Position numbers and translations under genes: made by a program | NCBI GenBank assembly: GCA_025360845.1 | Contig: JANYBJ010000136.1 | Coordinates: 1-35,551, forward strand | Length of the DNA stretch: 35,551 bases | Direction: 5' to 3' | Source: a bacterium | GTDB taxonomy: Bacteria; Verrucomicrobiota; Kiritimatiellia; RFP12; UBA1067 | Shown here: piece by piece, positions 8,109 through 16,476 of the stretch | Numbering within the stretch: position 1 is the first letter of the stretch | Layout of the letters: each line of letters starts with the position of its first letter | The notes under the pieces: generated by a model | What the model was told of the DNA's origin: nothing | What the model saw: the letters and a program-made list of their open reading frames with translations, nothing else | Databases searched by the model: none

Positions 8109-9542
8109 ATGATAAGTTCCCCTACCGGATCCCGCGCCGCACGCTGGCCGTCGCAGATCAAATACATCATCGGCAACGAGGCGTGCGAGCGCTTCAGCTA
8201 CTACGGGATGCGCAGCGTTCTGGCCGGGTACATCACGGGTGCCGTGCTCAAGGGCGGGCTGGGCAAGGACGCGGACACGGCGACCGGCGTCATCCACCTG
8301 TTCGTCTTCGTCAACTATTTCATGCCGCTCGTCGGCGCCTGGCTCTCGGACAAGCTCATCGGGCGCTACAACACCATCCTGTGGGTCTCGCTGTTCTACT
8401 GCGCCGGACACGGCGTGCTGGCGTGCAGCGACTGGGTCGGCGGCGTGGACGGAAAGCTGACCTGCCTCTACATCGGCTTGGCGCTGATCGCGTTCGGCTC
8501 CGGCGGCATCAAGCCCTGCGTGTCGGCCTTCGTCGGCGACCAGTTCCGGCCCGATCAGAACCACCTGCTGCAGAAAGCCTACGGGGCCTTCTACTGGGCG
8601 ATCAACTTCGGCTCGTTCTTCTCGTTCCTCGTCATCCCGTGGATCAAGGACCGCTGGGGGTTCAGCCTCGCGTTCGGGGTGCCCGGCATCCTGATGGCGA
8701 TCGCGACGCTCATCTTCTGGCTGGGCACCCCGCATTATGTGCGCGTGCCGTCAAGCCGCGAGACCCGGAGCGCGGGCTTCTTCGCCGTCCTCTGGCAGGC
8801 GCTGGTCGCGAAGCGCTCGCCGGGGCAGCCCTTCTGGGACGGCGCGCTCGGACGCTTCAGCCGCCACGAGGTCGACGCGGCCCGGTCGGTGCCGCCCATC
8901 CTGTTCGTCTTCGCGCTGGTGCCGTTCTTCTGGTCGCTCTTCGACCAGACCAATTCGACTTGGGTGCTTCAGGGCCAGACGATGGTTCCGGTCAAGGTGT
9001 TGGGAATGACGTTCGGCGCGGAGCAGATGCAGTCCGTGAACCCGACCCTCGTCATGCTTCTGGTGCCGCTGCTCACTCTGCTCGTCTACCCGCGCATCGG
9101 GAAATACGCGGCCCCTCTGAAGCGCATGGCCGCCGGCATGTTTCTGGGCGCGCTCTCCTTCCTCGCCGTGGCCGCGATCCAGTCGCGCATCGAAGGCGGT
9201 GCGCAGCTCTGCATCCTGCTGCAGCTCGCGCCCTATATCATTCTCACCGCCGCCGAAGTGCTGATATCGACGACCGGCCTCGAATTCGCCTTCCGCGAGG
9301 CCGCGCCGGAAATGAAGAGCACGATCATGAGCTTCTGGCTGCTGACGGTCGCGTTCGGCAACCTGCTGGTCGCGGGCCTCACGAAGGTTCTGGGCGGCAG
9401 CGGCGCGGGAGCCCACAGCGGCTCGGTCAGCACCTCGCGCTTCCTGCTGTACGCCGGGATGACCTTTGCGGTCGCCATTCTCTTCAGCATCCAGACCGCT
9501 TTCTACACCTACCGCGACACGGCTGCGGCGCGCGGGGCCTGA
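8109..9542 (+). CDS. POT/PTR2-family proton-dependent oligopeptide transporter
   Basis: An MFS-fold inner-membrane carrier that imports di- and tripeptides with protons. The POT signature E24-x-x-E27-R28-F-x-Y-Y-G is intact in the first membrane segment, and hydrophobic segments continue through the protein as expected for 12-14 helices. The length of 477 residues is normal. I start at 8109 because AAGGAG (8097-8102) sits 6 nt upstream; a GTG at 8094 would add five residues but overlaps that site. It is transcribed away from the M16 protease across the tandem repeats, so protease plus peptide uptake is a plausible functional pair. The next gene is a regulator on the same strand 78 bp on, probably a separate unit. 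Confidence 0.92.
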   Translation: MISSPTGSRAARWPSQIKYIIGNEACERFSYYGMRSVLAGYITGAVLKGGLGKDADTATGVIHLFVFVNYFMPLVGAWLSDKLIGRYNTILWVSLFYCAGHGVLACSDWVGGVDGKLTCLYIGLALIAFGSGGIKPCVSAFVGDQFRPDQNHLLQKAYGAFYWAINFGSFFSFLVIPWIKDRWGFSLAFGVPGILMAIATLIFWLGTPHYVRVPSSRETRSAGFFAVLWQALVAKRSPGQPFWDGALGRFSRHEVDAARSVPPILFVFALVPFFWSLFDQTNSTWVLQGQTMVPVKVLGMTFGAEQMQSVNPTLVMLLVPLLTLLVYPRIGKYAAPLKRMAAGMFLGALSFLAVAAIQSRIEGGAQLCILLQLAPYIILTAAEVLISTTGLEFAFREAAPEMKSTIMSFWLLTVAFGNLLVAGLTKVLGGSGAGAHSGSVSTSRFLLYAGMTFAVAILFSIQTAFYTYRDTAAARGA

Positions 9543-9570
9543 TGAGCGGAGTCTTCTCGCTTGCGTACGG

Positions 9571-9600
9571 TGCGCGTTTTTGATTAACTATGCGCGTTTT
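9571..9600. promoter_or_regulatory. Direct repeat TGCGCGTTTT, candidate operator of the DeoR-family gene
   Basis: The 10-mer TGCGCGTTTT occurs at 9571-9580 and 9591-9600, so the copies are 20 bp apart (about two helical turns) and end 20 nt before the regulator start. Repeated sites upstream of a DeoR-type gene often serve autoregulation. This is inferred from position and phasing only. Confidence 0.45.
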
Positions 9601-9620
9601 ACGAGCAGAAGTGATCACGA

Positions 9621-10400
9621 ATGAGCGATGCGGTGTCGAAAGAGCTGGCCGAGGCCAGATGGCGCAAGCTGCGGGGGTTCCTCCGCGAGCGGGGTATCCT
9701 GCGTGTCGAGGATCTGGCCTCTGAGCTGGGCGTCTCGGCCGCCACGGTGCGGCGCGACCTTGCGGCGTTGGAGTCGTCTGGCGAGCTGCGGCGCATCCAC
9801 GGCGGCGCGGTGGCGCCCGAGGGCCGCGTTGAGGAGCCGCTTTTCGACGACAAGACCTCGATGGCGGCCCAGGAGAAGGGGCGCATCGCCGAGGCCGCGC
9901 TGAAACTGATCCGGCCGCGCGACATCGTCTACCTCGACGGCGGCAGCACGGTGTTGGCGCTGGCGCGGCTCCTGACAACGCAGACGCAGCTCACGGTCGT
10001 GACCAACTCGCTGCGCGTGGCGCAGGTGTTCAGCAGCGGCGGGCCGCGCATGATCCTGACCGGCGGCGAGTGCCGCCTCCTGAGCCAGACCTTTGTGGGC
10101 CCGCTGACGCGCGCGGTGCTGGAGCAGATGCACCTCGACGTCGCCTTCATGGGCACGATCGGCGTGTCGGCGGAGGCGGGCATGACCACGACCGACCCGG
10201 CCGAGGCATTCACCAAGGAACAGGCCATGGCGCGCGCGTCGCGCACCGTGCTTTTGGCGGACAGCTCGAAATTCGGAAAGACGAGCTTCGTCCGTTTCGG
10301 TATCATTAAGAACCTTTCCACAGTGATCTCAGACAAACAGATGCCTCCCGCCGAACGGAAGGCGTTCCAACGCGCCGGAGTCGAAACGATTCTCGTTTAA
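9621..10400 (+). CDS. DeoR-family transcriptional regulator
   Basis: A sugar-metabolism type repressor of 259 residues. The N-terminal winged helix-turn-helix is typical (RGILRVEDLASELGVSAATV followed by RRDL, residues 24-46, then GELRRIHGGAV). The C-terminal DeoRC domain, which binds phosphorylated intermediates, shows D106-G-G-S-T110 and T128-N-S130. The ribosome-binding site is weak (AGCAGAAG). The downstream E1 gene starts 22 bp after the stop, so the two are very probably one operon and the regulator likely controls it. The direct repeat at 9571-9600 is the obvious operator candidate. The effector is not known. Confidence 0.92.
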   Translation: MSDAVSKELAEARWRKLRGFLRERGILRVEDLASELGVSAATVRRDLAALESSGELRRIHGGAVAPEGRVEEPLFDDKTSMAAQEKGRIAEAALKLIRPRDIVYLDGGSTVLALARLLTTQTQLTVVTNSLRVAQVFSSGGPRMILTGGECRLLSQTFVGPLTRAVLEQMHLDVAFMGTIGVSAEAGMTTTDPAEAFTKEQAMARASRTVLLADSSKFGKTSFVRFGIIKNLSTVISDKQMPPAERKAFQRAGVETILV

Positions 10401-10422
10401 CGCGCAAACAGGACAAACAGAC

Positions 10423-12720
10423 ATGGCCCACAACAACTACCTCAGCACCCTCAAGCCCAGCTTCAAACCCACCACGTACAATCTCGGCAAGATCCCGGCG
10501 TACCAGTACAAAGGCACGCTGAAAGACGAAATCGCCGCAGGCAACACCACGGCCGCCCAAGCGGTGGACGTGTTGGAAGACATGCTCATCATCCGCGAAT
10601 TTGAAGAGATGATCGTCAAGCTGCGCACCGGCGCGTACGACTCCTGCAAGGGCTACGAGTACCGCGGCCCCACGCACGTGTCGATCGGCCAGGAGGCCAC
10701 GGCCGTCGGCTGCTGCGCGGCGATGAACTACGACGACTTCATCACCTCCACCCACCGCGGCCACGGCGACTCGCTGGCCAAGGGCTGCGTCGCGATCCGC
10801 GGCATGAGCGGCGAGGAGCTGAAGGCGCGCATTCCCGAATGCGCCGCGACCAAGAAGAAGGAGCTGATCGAAGCCGCGCTGGACGGCCACATCTACCGCG
10901 CGATCGCGGAGCTGTTCGGCAAAGAGGACGGCTACTGCAAGGGCCGCGGCGGCGGGATGCACATCGCCGACTTCAAGGCCGGCCACCTCGGCGCGAACGC
11001 CATCGTGGGCGGCGGCGTGCCGATCGCCACGGGCTCGGCCATGAGCTCGCGCTACTTCAAGACCGGCAAGGTGACCTGCTGCTTCGCGGGCGACGGCGCC
11101 TACGCCAACGGCGTGGTGCTGGAGGCGCTCAACTGGGCCGCCCAAGGCCAGTTCACGAACACCGATTACACCCAGACGCCGTACGGTCTGCCGATCATCT
11201 ACTCCATCATCAACAACCACTACGGCTTTACGGGCCGCGTGGACGGCGAGGTCGCCGGCGTCTGCACCGTGGCCCGCCGCGCAGCGGGCTTCGCGGACAA
11301 CAACATGCACGCCGAAGTCGTGAACGGCATGGACATCCTGGCCTGCATGGACGCCATGCGCCGCGCCGCCGCGATCTGCCGCAAGGGCGACGGGCCCGTG
11401 CTGCTCGAGTTCGACACCTACCGCAACTACGGACATTCGCTGGGCGACCCGCGCAACGAGTACCGCACCAAGGAAGAGGAAGCCGACTGGAAGGCGCATG
11501 ACCCGATCGCGCAGTTCGAGAAGCAGTTGCTCGACGCGGGCGTCATCAGCGCCAAGAAGCTCGCGGACCTCAAGGCCAAGGTCGCTGACCGCAACGCCCG
11601 CATGGCCGCCAAGGCCGCGTGGTCGAAGGACCCCGATCCCGCCGACGTGATCAAGTACATGTACACCGACACCCGCGCGGACGTGGTGCCCGAGCAGTAC
11701 GCCAACGTGAAGCCAGCAGGCGAGCTGCCGGTGATCAAGCGCACCGAGGACGGTCAGATGACCTACAAGGACGCGATCAAAGAGGCGATGATCGAAGAGA
11801 TGCTGCGCGACAGCCGCGTGACCCAGTGGGGCGAGGACATCGCCGAGTACGGCGGCGCGTTCAAGGTGACCAAGGGCTTGACCGAGGCCTTCGGCCGCGA
11901 CCGCGTCTTCAACTCGCCGATCTCCGAGGCGTGCATCTGCGGCACGGCGGTGGGCGCGGCCATGACCGGCCAGCGTCCCGTGGTCGAACTGATGTACATG
12001 GACTTCGGCCTGATGGCGTCCGACCAGATCTCCAACCAGGCGGCCAAGTGGCACTACATGTCCGGCGCGAGCATCGAGGTGCCGCTCGTGTACCGCGCCT
12101 CGGTCGGCGGCGGCAAGGGTTACGGCGGCCAGCACTCGCAGACGCTGGAGTCGATGTTCGCCCACATCCCCGGCCTGTACGTGGTCTATCCCGCCACGCC
12201 GGCCGACGCCAAGGGCATGCTCAAGAGCGCGATCCGCGACAACAACCCGATCCTCTTCGTCGAGTCGCAGATCATGTACAACGTCAAGGGCGTGGTGCCC
12301 GCGGGCGAGTATCTGACCCCGCTCGGCAAGGCGGACGTCAAGCGCGCCGGCGACCAGGTCTCGATCGTCACCTGGGGGCCGATGCTGTACGAGGCGCTCA
12401 AGGCCGCCGACCAGCTCGCCGCCGATGGCATCTCGGCCGAGGTGGTGGACATCCGCTCGCTGGTGCCGCTCGACATGGAAACCATCCTGGCGTCGGTGCG
12501 CAAGACCGGCCGCTGCGTGGTGGCGAGCCACTGCGTGGGCATCGGCAGCTTCACCGGCGAGATCGCGTCGCGCATCATGGCCGAGGCGTTCGACTCGCTC
12601 GACGCCCCGGTGCTGCGCGTCGGCGCCAAGGACGGCATCGCGCCGCAGGCCTACTCGCTGGAGGATGCCTTCCTGCCGCACGACCGCGACCTTGTGGCTG
12701 CTGTGAAACAGCTGCTCTAA
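10423..12720 (+). CDS. Single-chain 2-oxoacid dehydrogenase E1 (alpha and beta subunits fused)
   Basis: A thiamine-diphosphate enzyme that decarboxylates a 2-oxo acid (pyruvate, acetoin-type or branched-chain) and hands the acyl group to an E2 lipoyl protein. The alpha part (about 45-375) has GDG at 223-225 and NN at 264-265 (the ThDP/Mg site), RGHG, and the RNYGHS loop. The beta part (about 445-765) has GEDIAEYGGAF (470-480) and SEACI with Glu502 at the expected cofactor position. Most bacteria encode these as two genes. The alpha part carries about 40 extra residues (122-165) between RGHGDSLAKG and GKEDGYCKGRGGGMH. AGGA at 10410 is a modest ribosome site. No E2 or E3 lies nearby, so the substrate is undetermined. 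It follows the DeoR-type gene and ends in a strong terminator. Confidence 0.9.
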   Translation: MAHNNYLSTLKPSFKPTTYNLGKIPAYQYKGTLKDEIAAGNTTAAQAVDVLEDMLIIREFEEMIVKLRTGAYDSCKGYEYRGPTHVSIGQEATAVGCCAAMNYDDFITSTHRGHGDSLAKGCVAIRGMSGEELKARIPECAATKKKELIEAALDGHIYRAIAELFGKEDGYCKGRGGGMHIADFKAGHLGANAIVGGGVPIATGSAMSSRYFKTGKVTCCFAGDGAYANGVVLEALNWAAQGQFTNTDYTQTPYGLPIIYSIINNHYGFTGRVDGEVAGVCTVARRAAGFADNNMHAEVVNGMDILACMDAMRRAAAICRKGDGPVLLEFDTYRNYGHSLGDPRNEYRTKEEEADWKAHDPIAQFEKQLLDAGVISAKKLADLKAKVADRNARMAAKAAWSKDPDPADVIKYMYTDTRADVVPEQYANVKPAGELPVIKRTEDGQMTYKDAIKEAMIEEMLRDSRVTQWGEDIAEYGGAFKVTKGLTEAFGRDRVFNSPISEACICGTAVGAAMTGQRPVVELMYMDFGLMASDQISNQAAKWHYMSGASIEVPLVYRASVGGGKGYGGQHSQTLESMFAHIPGLYVVYPATPADAKGMLKSAIRDNNPILFVESQIMYNVKGVVPAGEYLTPLGKADVKRAGDQVSIVTWGPMLYEALKAADQLAADGISAEVVDIRSLVPLDMETILASVRKTGRCVVASHCVGIGSFTGEIASRIMAEAFDSLDAPVLRVGAKDGIAPQAYSLEDAFLPHDRDLVAAVKQLL

Positions 12721-12757
12721 TCAGAAAGCGCACACACTACGGACCTGTTTAGAGTTG

Positions 12758-12787
12758 GGGGTGGCGGTTTCCGCCACCCCTTTTTTT
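12758..12787 (+). terminator. Intrinsic terminator of the regulator-E1 operon
   Basis: A perfect 10-bp stem (GGGGTGGCGG, loop TTT, CCGCCACCCC) is followed directly by seven T residues, 37 nt after the E1 stop codon. This is a textbook rho-independent terminator. Confidence 0.95.
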
Positions 12788-12848
12788 CGTTCAGTGTTTT
12801 TTGAAGTTGTCGCGGGAAAGGCGATATGCGACGCTATCGGCATGGATA

Positions 12849-12877
12849 TTGACATCACAACAGCGATGAGGGATATC
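12849..12877 (+). promoter_or_regulatory. Candidate sigma-70-like promoter for the HZS-alpha-like gene
   Basis: A perfect TTGACA (12849-12854) is followed after 17 nt by GATATC, or after 19 nt by TATCGA, as weak -10 elements. It lies about 90 nt upstream of the start at 12967. The -35 match is good and the -10 is poor. Confidence 0.35.
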
Positions 12878-12966
12878 GAATCAACACCGGACTTGCTCGA
12901 GCGGGGGCCTGCGTCCCGCTAGGGCAGCGTCGCTCAAATAACGTACCGACTGAAAGGCGGACGTAG

Positions 12967-15900
12967 ATGAAGAACAGCTGTCCATTCGCCGCGATTCTGG
13001 TCTTGCTGCTGGTCATGCCGGCATCTGCGATCGAGAACCAGGCGCCGCGCGCCACCATCACCGCCGACTCGGAGTACAGCGGGGAGTGGTCGGCCAAAAA
13101 TGTCGCCGATGGACAGATCCCCGAGGCGGGCGGCAGCGCCGACAACGGCGCGGCCTGGGCGGTTCGCGGCGACACCCACCGCGACGGGGCCAGCATCACT
13201 TTCGTTTGGGAGGTGCCGGTCACCGTCGGGCACATCGTCTATTTCGGACGGACCGCCTACGGTTTCAAGGATTGCTGGGCCGCCTACCAGGTGCTGGTGG
13301 ATGACGGCGCTCAGCCAGTGGCGGAGGGCCGACTCGAGGCCAAGCACGGCCCCCAGCGCATCGCCCTGCCGGCGCCTCGGCCGGTGCGCCGCCTGACCCT
13401 GCGTTTCACCGCCTCCCACGGCGGCGCCAATCCGGGGGCCTCAGAAATCATGGTCTTTCCGCAGAGCCCCTCCGACGCGGAGCTGGCCGCCTGTATGGAT
13501 CCCGACCACATGCTCGGCCGCCTGGGGGAGTCGCTGGCGCTGTTGCGGCGAGCCGAGCAGAACGTCCTTAGCGAGGCGGAGCTGGCCTCGGCGGCCGAAC
13601 GGCTCGCCGATCCGGACCTCTTTGTGCAGGGCGTGGCGGAGTGGGCCATCGCCACCCAGGTGGGGCGCGACAACAACAGTGATGTCCTCGTTTGGCCAAA
13701 GGCGGAGCCGCAGACCTGGTACCGGCAGTGGAGCGGAATCTCTCAGGAGCGCAGGGCGGAGCTGGAGTGGGTGCGGCAGGCGGTAGCACTGGGCCTGTAT
13801 CGCGACCCTGTCAAGCTGCTGGCCTCGGCCGACGACTTGCTGCGGCGGGGCAAAAGTCTCCAGGGCGACACCCGCCTGGACGCGGGGCGCAGGGCGGTGA
13901 CAGACAAAGCCGTGGCCGGGTTGACGCGCCTGCGCCAGGCCATGGCCGAGCCGGGGCTGGACCTGACGCATCTGCGGGCTTTGTGGATCGAGGCCCGCCG
14001 CGCCCTGCGGCCGGCGGTGTTCGCGCAGGCTGACGTGGCTTTCGACGAGGTTCTGTTCAGCACGGTTTTCGCGGCCCACAACAAGCCGAACGTGGTGGGC
14101 ACCCACACCTCGTGGACCCACAAGCCGGGCGGCGATCTGTGCGTGCTGTCGGGGCTGAGCTCGGGCGAAATGCGGCTTCGCCCGCTTCTTGCCGGCAAGC
14201 TCGGCCAAGGACACGTGCAGGGCCTGGACCTGTGGTTCGACGGCGACCGCGTGGTGTTCGCCTGGGCGCGGCAGGAGGGCTGGCCGCGGCCGAAGAACTG
14301 CCCCGTCGACACCCGGTGGCCCCATCCGGACAATGCCAACTTCCAGCACGAACTGCGCGCCGCCCACGAGCCGGCGCATCTCTATGCGATCGGCACCGAC
14401 GGCAAGGGGCTGCGTCAGTTGACGGATGATCCGTATTGGACCGATGTGGAGCCCACCTGGCTGCCCGACGGCGGTGTCGCGTTCACCTCCGACCGCTGCG
14501 CCCACGGGGTGATCTGCGACTCCTTCAATAACGACCTGGCCAACCTCAACCTCTACGCCGTGTCACCCGCCGGCAAGATCCGCCGTCTGACGAACAACAA
14601 AGATATCGACCGCCACCCCCACCTGCTCGACAACGGCCTGATCGCCTACACCCGCTGGGAGTATCAAGAACGCCACTTTTTTGACATCCACTCGGTCTGG
14701 ACCGTGTGCCCCGACGGCACGATGGCCGACGCCGCCTTCAAGCAACATCTGCCGCGGCCCATGGGGCTGCGGGACACGCGTTCGGTGCCGCAGACGGGCA
14801 AGCTGGTTTCCATCGCCACGGGGCACCACACCTACGCCTATGGCCCCGTGGTGCTGATTGACGCCTCCTCGGGCATGAACAGCGCGGACGCCATCCGCAC
14901 GGTCACGCCCGGTTCGGTGGAGCAGGAGGCGCCCACCCCTATGACGCCTGTGGCCGAAGGAGGCGTCAGCGACGCGGGCGGCTTTTACCAGACCCCCTGC
15001 GCCCTGTCCGCCTCGTGTTTCTTGGTTTCCTATGCCTATCCGAGCCGTCCCGACGGTTTGAGCGGTTTCAAGGAGGGAGGCGTGGACTCCAACGGCATGG
15101 GGCTTTACCTGATCGATGTTTTCGGGAACAAGGAGCTTGTCTACCGCGACCCGCTTTTGGGCGTGATGTATCCTGTGCCGCTGAAGAAACGGCCGCGGCC
15201 GCCGATTCTGCCTGACCGCACCCAAGCGTCGCAGCCGTGGGCCACCTGCTCCCTGAGCGATGTCTATTACGGCATGGGCCCCGAGGTCAAGCGCGGCACC
15301 GTGAAGTGGCTGCGCGTCAGCGAGGCGCTTCCCTGGCCGCTGGATAGCCGGCACGGCTCCTACAAATGGGTCTGGGGGCCGGCCTGGTCGGAGAACCCGG
15401 GACAAACCAGTTGGAACCCGGTGCGGGTCATCGGCCTGGTGCCCGTGGAGGAAGACGGCTCGGCCCACTTCAAAGTGCCGACCTTACATGCCGGTTCCGT
15501 CTACTTTCAGGCGCTCGACGCCGACTATTGCGAGGTGCGGCGCATGCGCTCCAACATTTCCTTCCAGCCCGGCGAAGTGCGCAGTTGCTATGGCTGCCAC
15601 GAGAGCAAAGGCTCGTCTCCCAACTCGGCGCCGGGGATCGCCGCGACCAAGCCGGCGGTGACGCCCGAGCCTCCGTCGTGGGGCGCGGACCGCGCCCTCG
15701 GTTTCGAGTGGCTGATCCAGCCCATTCTCGACCGGAACTGCATCGCCTGCCATGACGGCGGCGACAAGCGGACCCGCTTCGATCTGAGGGCGACCCGGGT
15801 GATGACCGCCGAAAAGGAAATGAACCAGTCCTATCTGTCGCTGCTGGGCGGGAACATCTGCGGCGACGGGCGCGGCAACGGCAAGGAGGCCGCCGTGTGG

Positions 15901-16188
15901 CTCAGCAACCGGTTCTCCAGCGGAGAGGTGTCAAAGCCCTATGAGTTCGGGTCGTCCCGCAGCAGGCTGGTGCAACAACTGAAAAAAGGCCACCACGAGG
16001 CGAAGCTCACCTCGGACGAATGGCTGCGCCTGATCACGTGGATCGACGCCAACGCGCCCTACCACGACCGCTTTATCGACAAGCGCCCGGACGATGGCGG
16101 CGCGCCGCGGCGCGAGGCCGAATTCCGCTGGCCCCAGCCCTTCTCGGCCACCACCGATGAAGCGTGGAGACGGGTCAGCGCCCGGTGA
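12967..16188 (+). CDS. Secreted diheme beta-propeller protein, hydrazine-synthase-alpha-like
   Basis: A 1073-residue exported protein. After a signal peptide (ending PASA) there is a discoidin/F5-8C-like sandwich (about 25-165), a mostly helical middle, a beta-propeller of TolB/PD40 type (from about 470: HLYAIGTDGKGLRQLTDDP, TRWEY at 562-566) and a C-terminal part with two c-type heme sites, CYGCH (874-878) and CIACH (925-929). A GHHEAKLTSDEW stretch follows, ending in TWIDANAPYHDRF. Propeller plus C-terminal heme domain is the layout of the HZS-alpha family, which is common in PVC genomes with unknown role. No beta/gamma subunit genes are here, so hydrazine synthesis is not implied. Electron transfer or redox chemistry in the periplasm is the inference. 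The next gene encodes an outer-membrane barrel. Confidence 0.8.
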   Translation: MKNSCPFAAILVLLLVMPASAIENQAPRATITADSEYSGEWSAKNVADGQIPEAGGSADNGAAWAVRGDTHRDGASITFVWEVPVTVGHIVYFGRTAYGFKDCWAAYQVLVDDGAQPVAEGRLEAKHGPQRIALPAPRPVRRLTLRFTASHGGANPGASEIMVFPQSPSDAELAACMDPDHMLGRLGESLALLRRAEQNVLSEAELASAAERLADPDLFVQGVAEWAIATQVGRDNNSDVLVWPKAEPQTWYRQWSGISQERRAELEWVRQAVALGLYRDPVKLLASADDLLRRGKSLQGDTRLDAGRRAVTDKAVAGLTRLRQAMAEPGLDLTHLRALWIEARRALRPAVFAQADVAFDEVLFSTVFAAHNKPNVVGTHTSWTHKPGGDLCVLSGLSSGEMRLRPLLAGKLGQGHVQGLDLWFDGDRVVFAWARQEGWPRPKNCPVDTRWPHPDNANFQHELRAAHEPAHLYAIGTDGKGLRQLTDDPYWTDVEPTWLPDGGVAFTSDRCAHGVICDSFNNDLANLNLYAVSPAGKIRRLTNNKDIDRHPHLLDNGLIAYTRWEYQERHFFDIHSVWTVCPDGTMADAAFKQHLPRPMGLRDTRSVPQTGKLVSIATGHHTYAYGPVVLIDASSGMNSADAIRTVTPGSVEQEAPTPMTPVAEGGVSDAGGFYQTPCALSASCFLVSYAYPSRPDGLSGFKEGGVDSNGMGLYLIDVFGNKELVYRDPLLGVMYPVPLKKRPRPPILPDRTQASQPWATCSLSDVYYGMGPEVKRGTVKWLRVSEALPWPLDSRHGSYKWVWGPAWSENPGQTSWNPVRVIGLVPVEEDGSAHFKVPTLHAGSVYFQALDADYCEVRRMRSNISFQPGEVRSCYGCHESKGSSPNSAPGIAATKPAVTPEPPSWGADRALGFEWLIQPILDRNCIACHDGGDKRTRFDLRATRVMTAEKEMNQSYLSLLGGNICGDGRGNGKEAAVWLSNRFSSGEVSKPYEFGSSRSRLVQQLKKGHHEAKLTSDEWLRLITWIDANAPYHDRFIDKRPDDGGAPRREAEFRWPQPFSATTDEAWRRVSAR

Positions 16189-16213
16189 AGGCTTGCGGCA
16201 GGTGAATATAACG

Positions 16214-16245
16214 CCGCGCTCCCTTCTTGCGCGGTTCATTTTTTT
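16214..16245 (+). terminator. Probable intrinsic terminator after the diheme protein gene
   Basis: CCGCGC (16214-16219) pairs with GCGCGG (16229-16234), and a run of seven T residues (16239-16245) follows after TTCA. The 6-bp stem is short but GC-only. It suggests that the barrel gene at 16477 has its own promoter. Confidence 0.65.
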
Positions 16246-16476
16246 ATAAAAAGGCTTGCATTATAAGAGCAGAACCCTAAAAGAGAGCCCTTGCGCCTAT
16301 TTCTGTTGCTTTCGTGCGGGTGTAGTGAGCCTTCCGGGTTGGCTCTTTCCACGGATTTTTGTGTTCGTAAAGAACTCCCGGTGAACCCAAGGCTCGGACG
16401 CGCCGTTTAAATATATAACCGGTTAAAGCGATCGCCTCATACAAGGCGTTCGACAAAAAAATGGAGTCAGAGGAAA

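Noticed and set aside
7841-8176. Open frames of 76-111 codons running through the tandem repeats (minus strand)
   Set aside because: The reading is only the repeat translated over and over (for example ASRRHYKHERLTAP), with no start signal and overlap with the transporter gene.
10306-12681. 791-codon open frame antisense to the E1 gene
   Set aside because: The translation is low-complexity (rich in His, Asp, Val, Leu, Gly, Ala, Arg) as expected for the complement of a GC-rich gene. The sense strand encodes an unmistakable E1.
16326-16344. Hairpin GAGCC-N9-GGCTC upstream of the barrel gene as a riboswitch or terminator
   Set aside because: The stem is only 5 bp and no conserved aptamer features or T-run could be seen.
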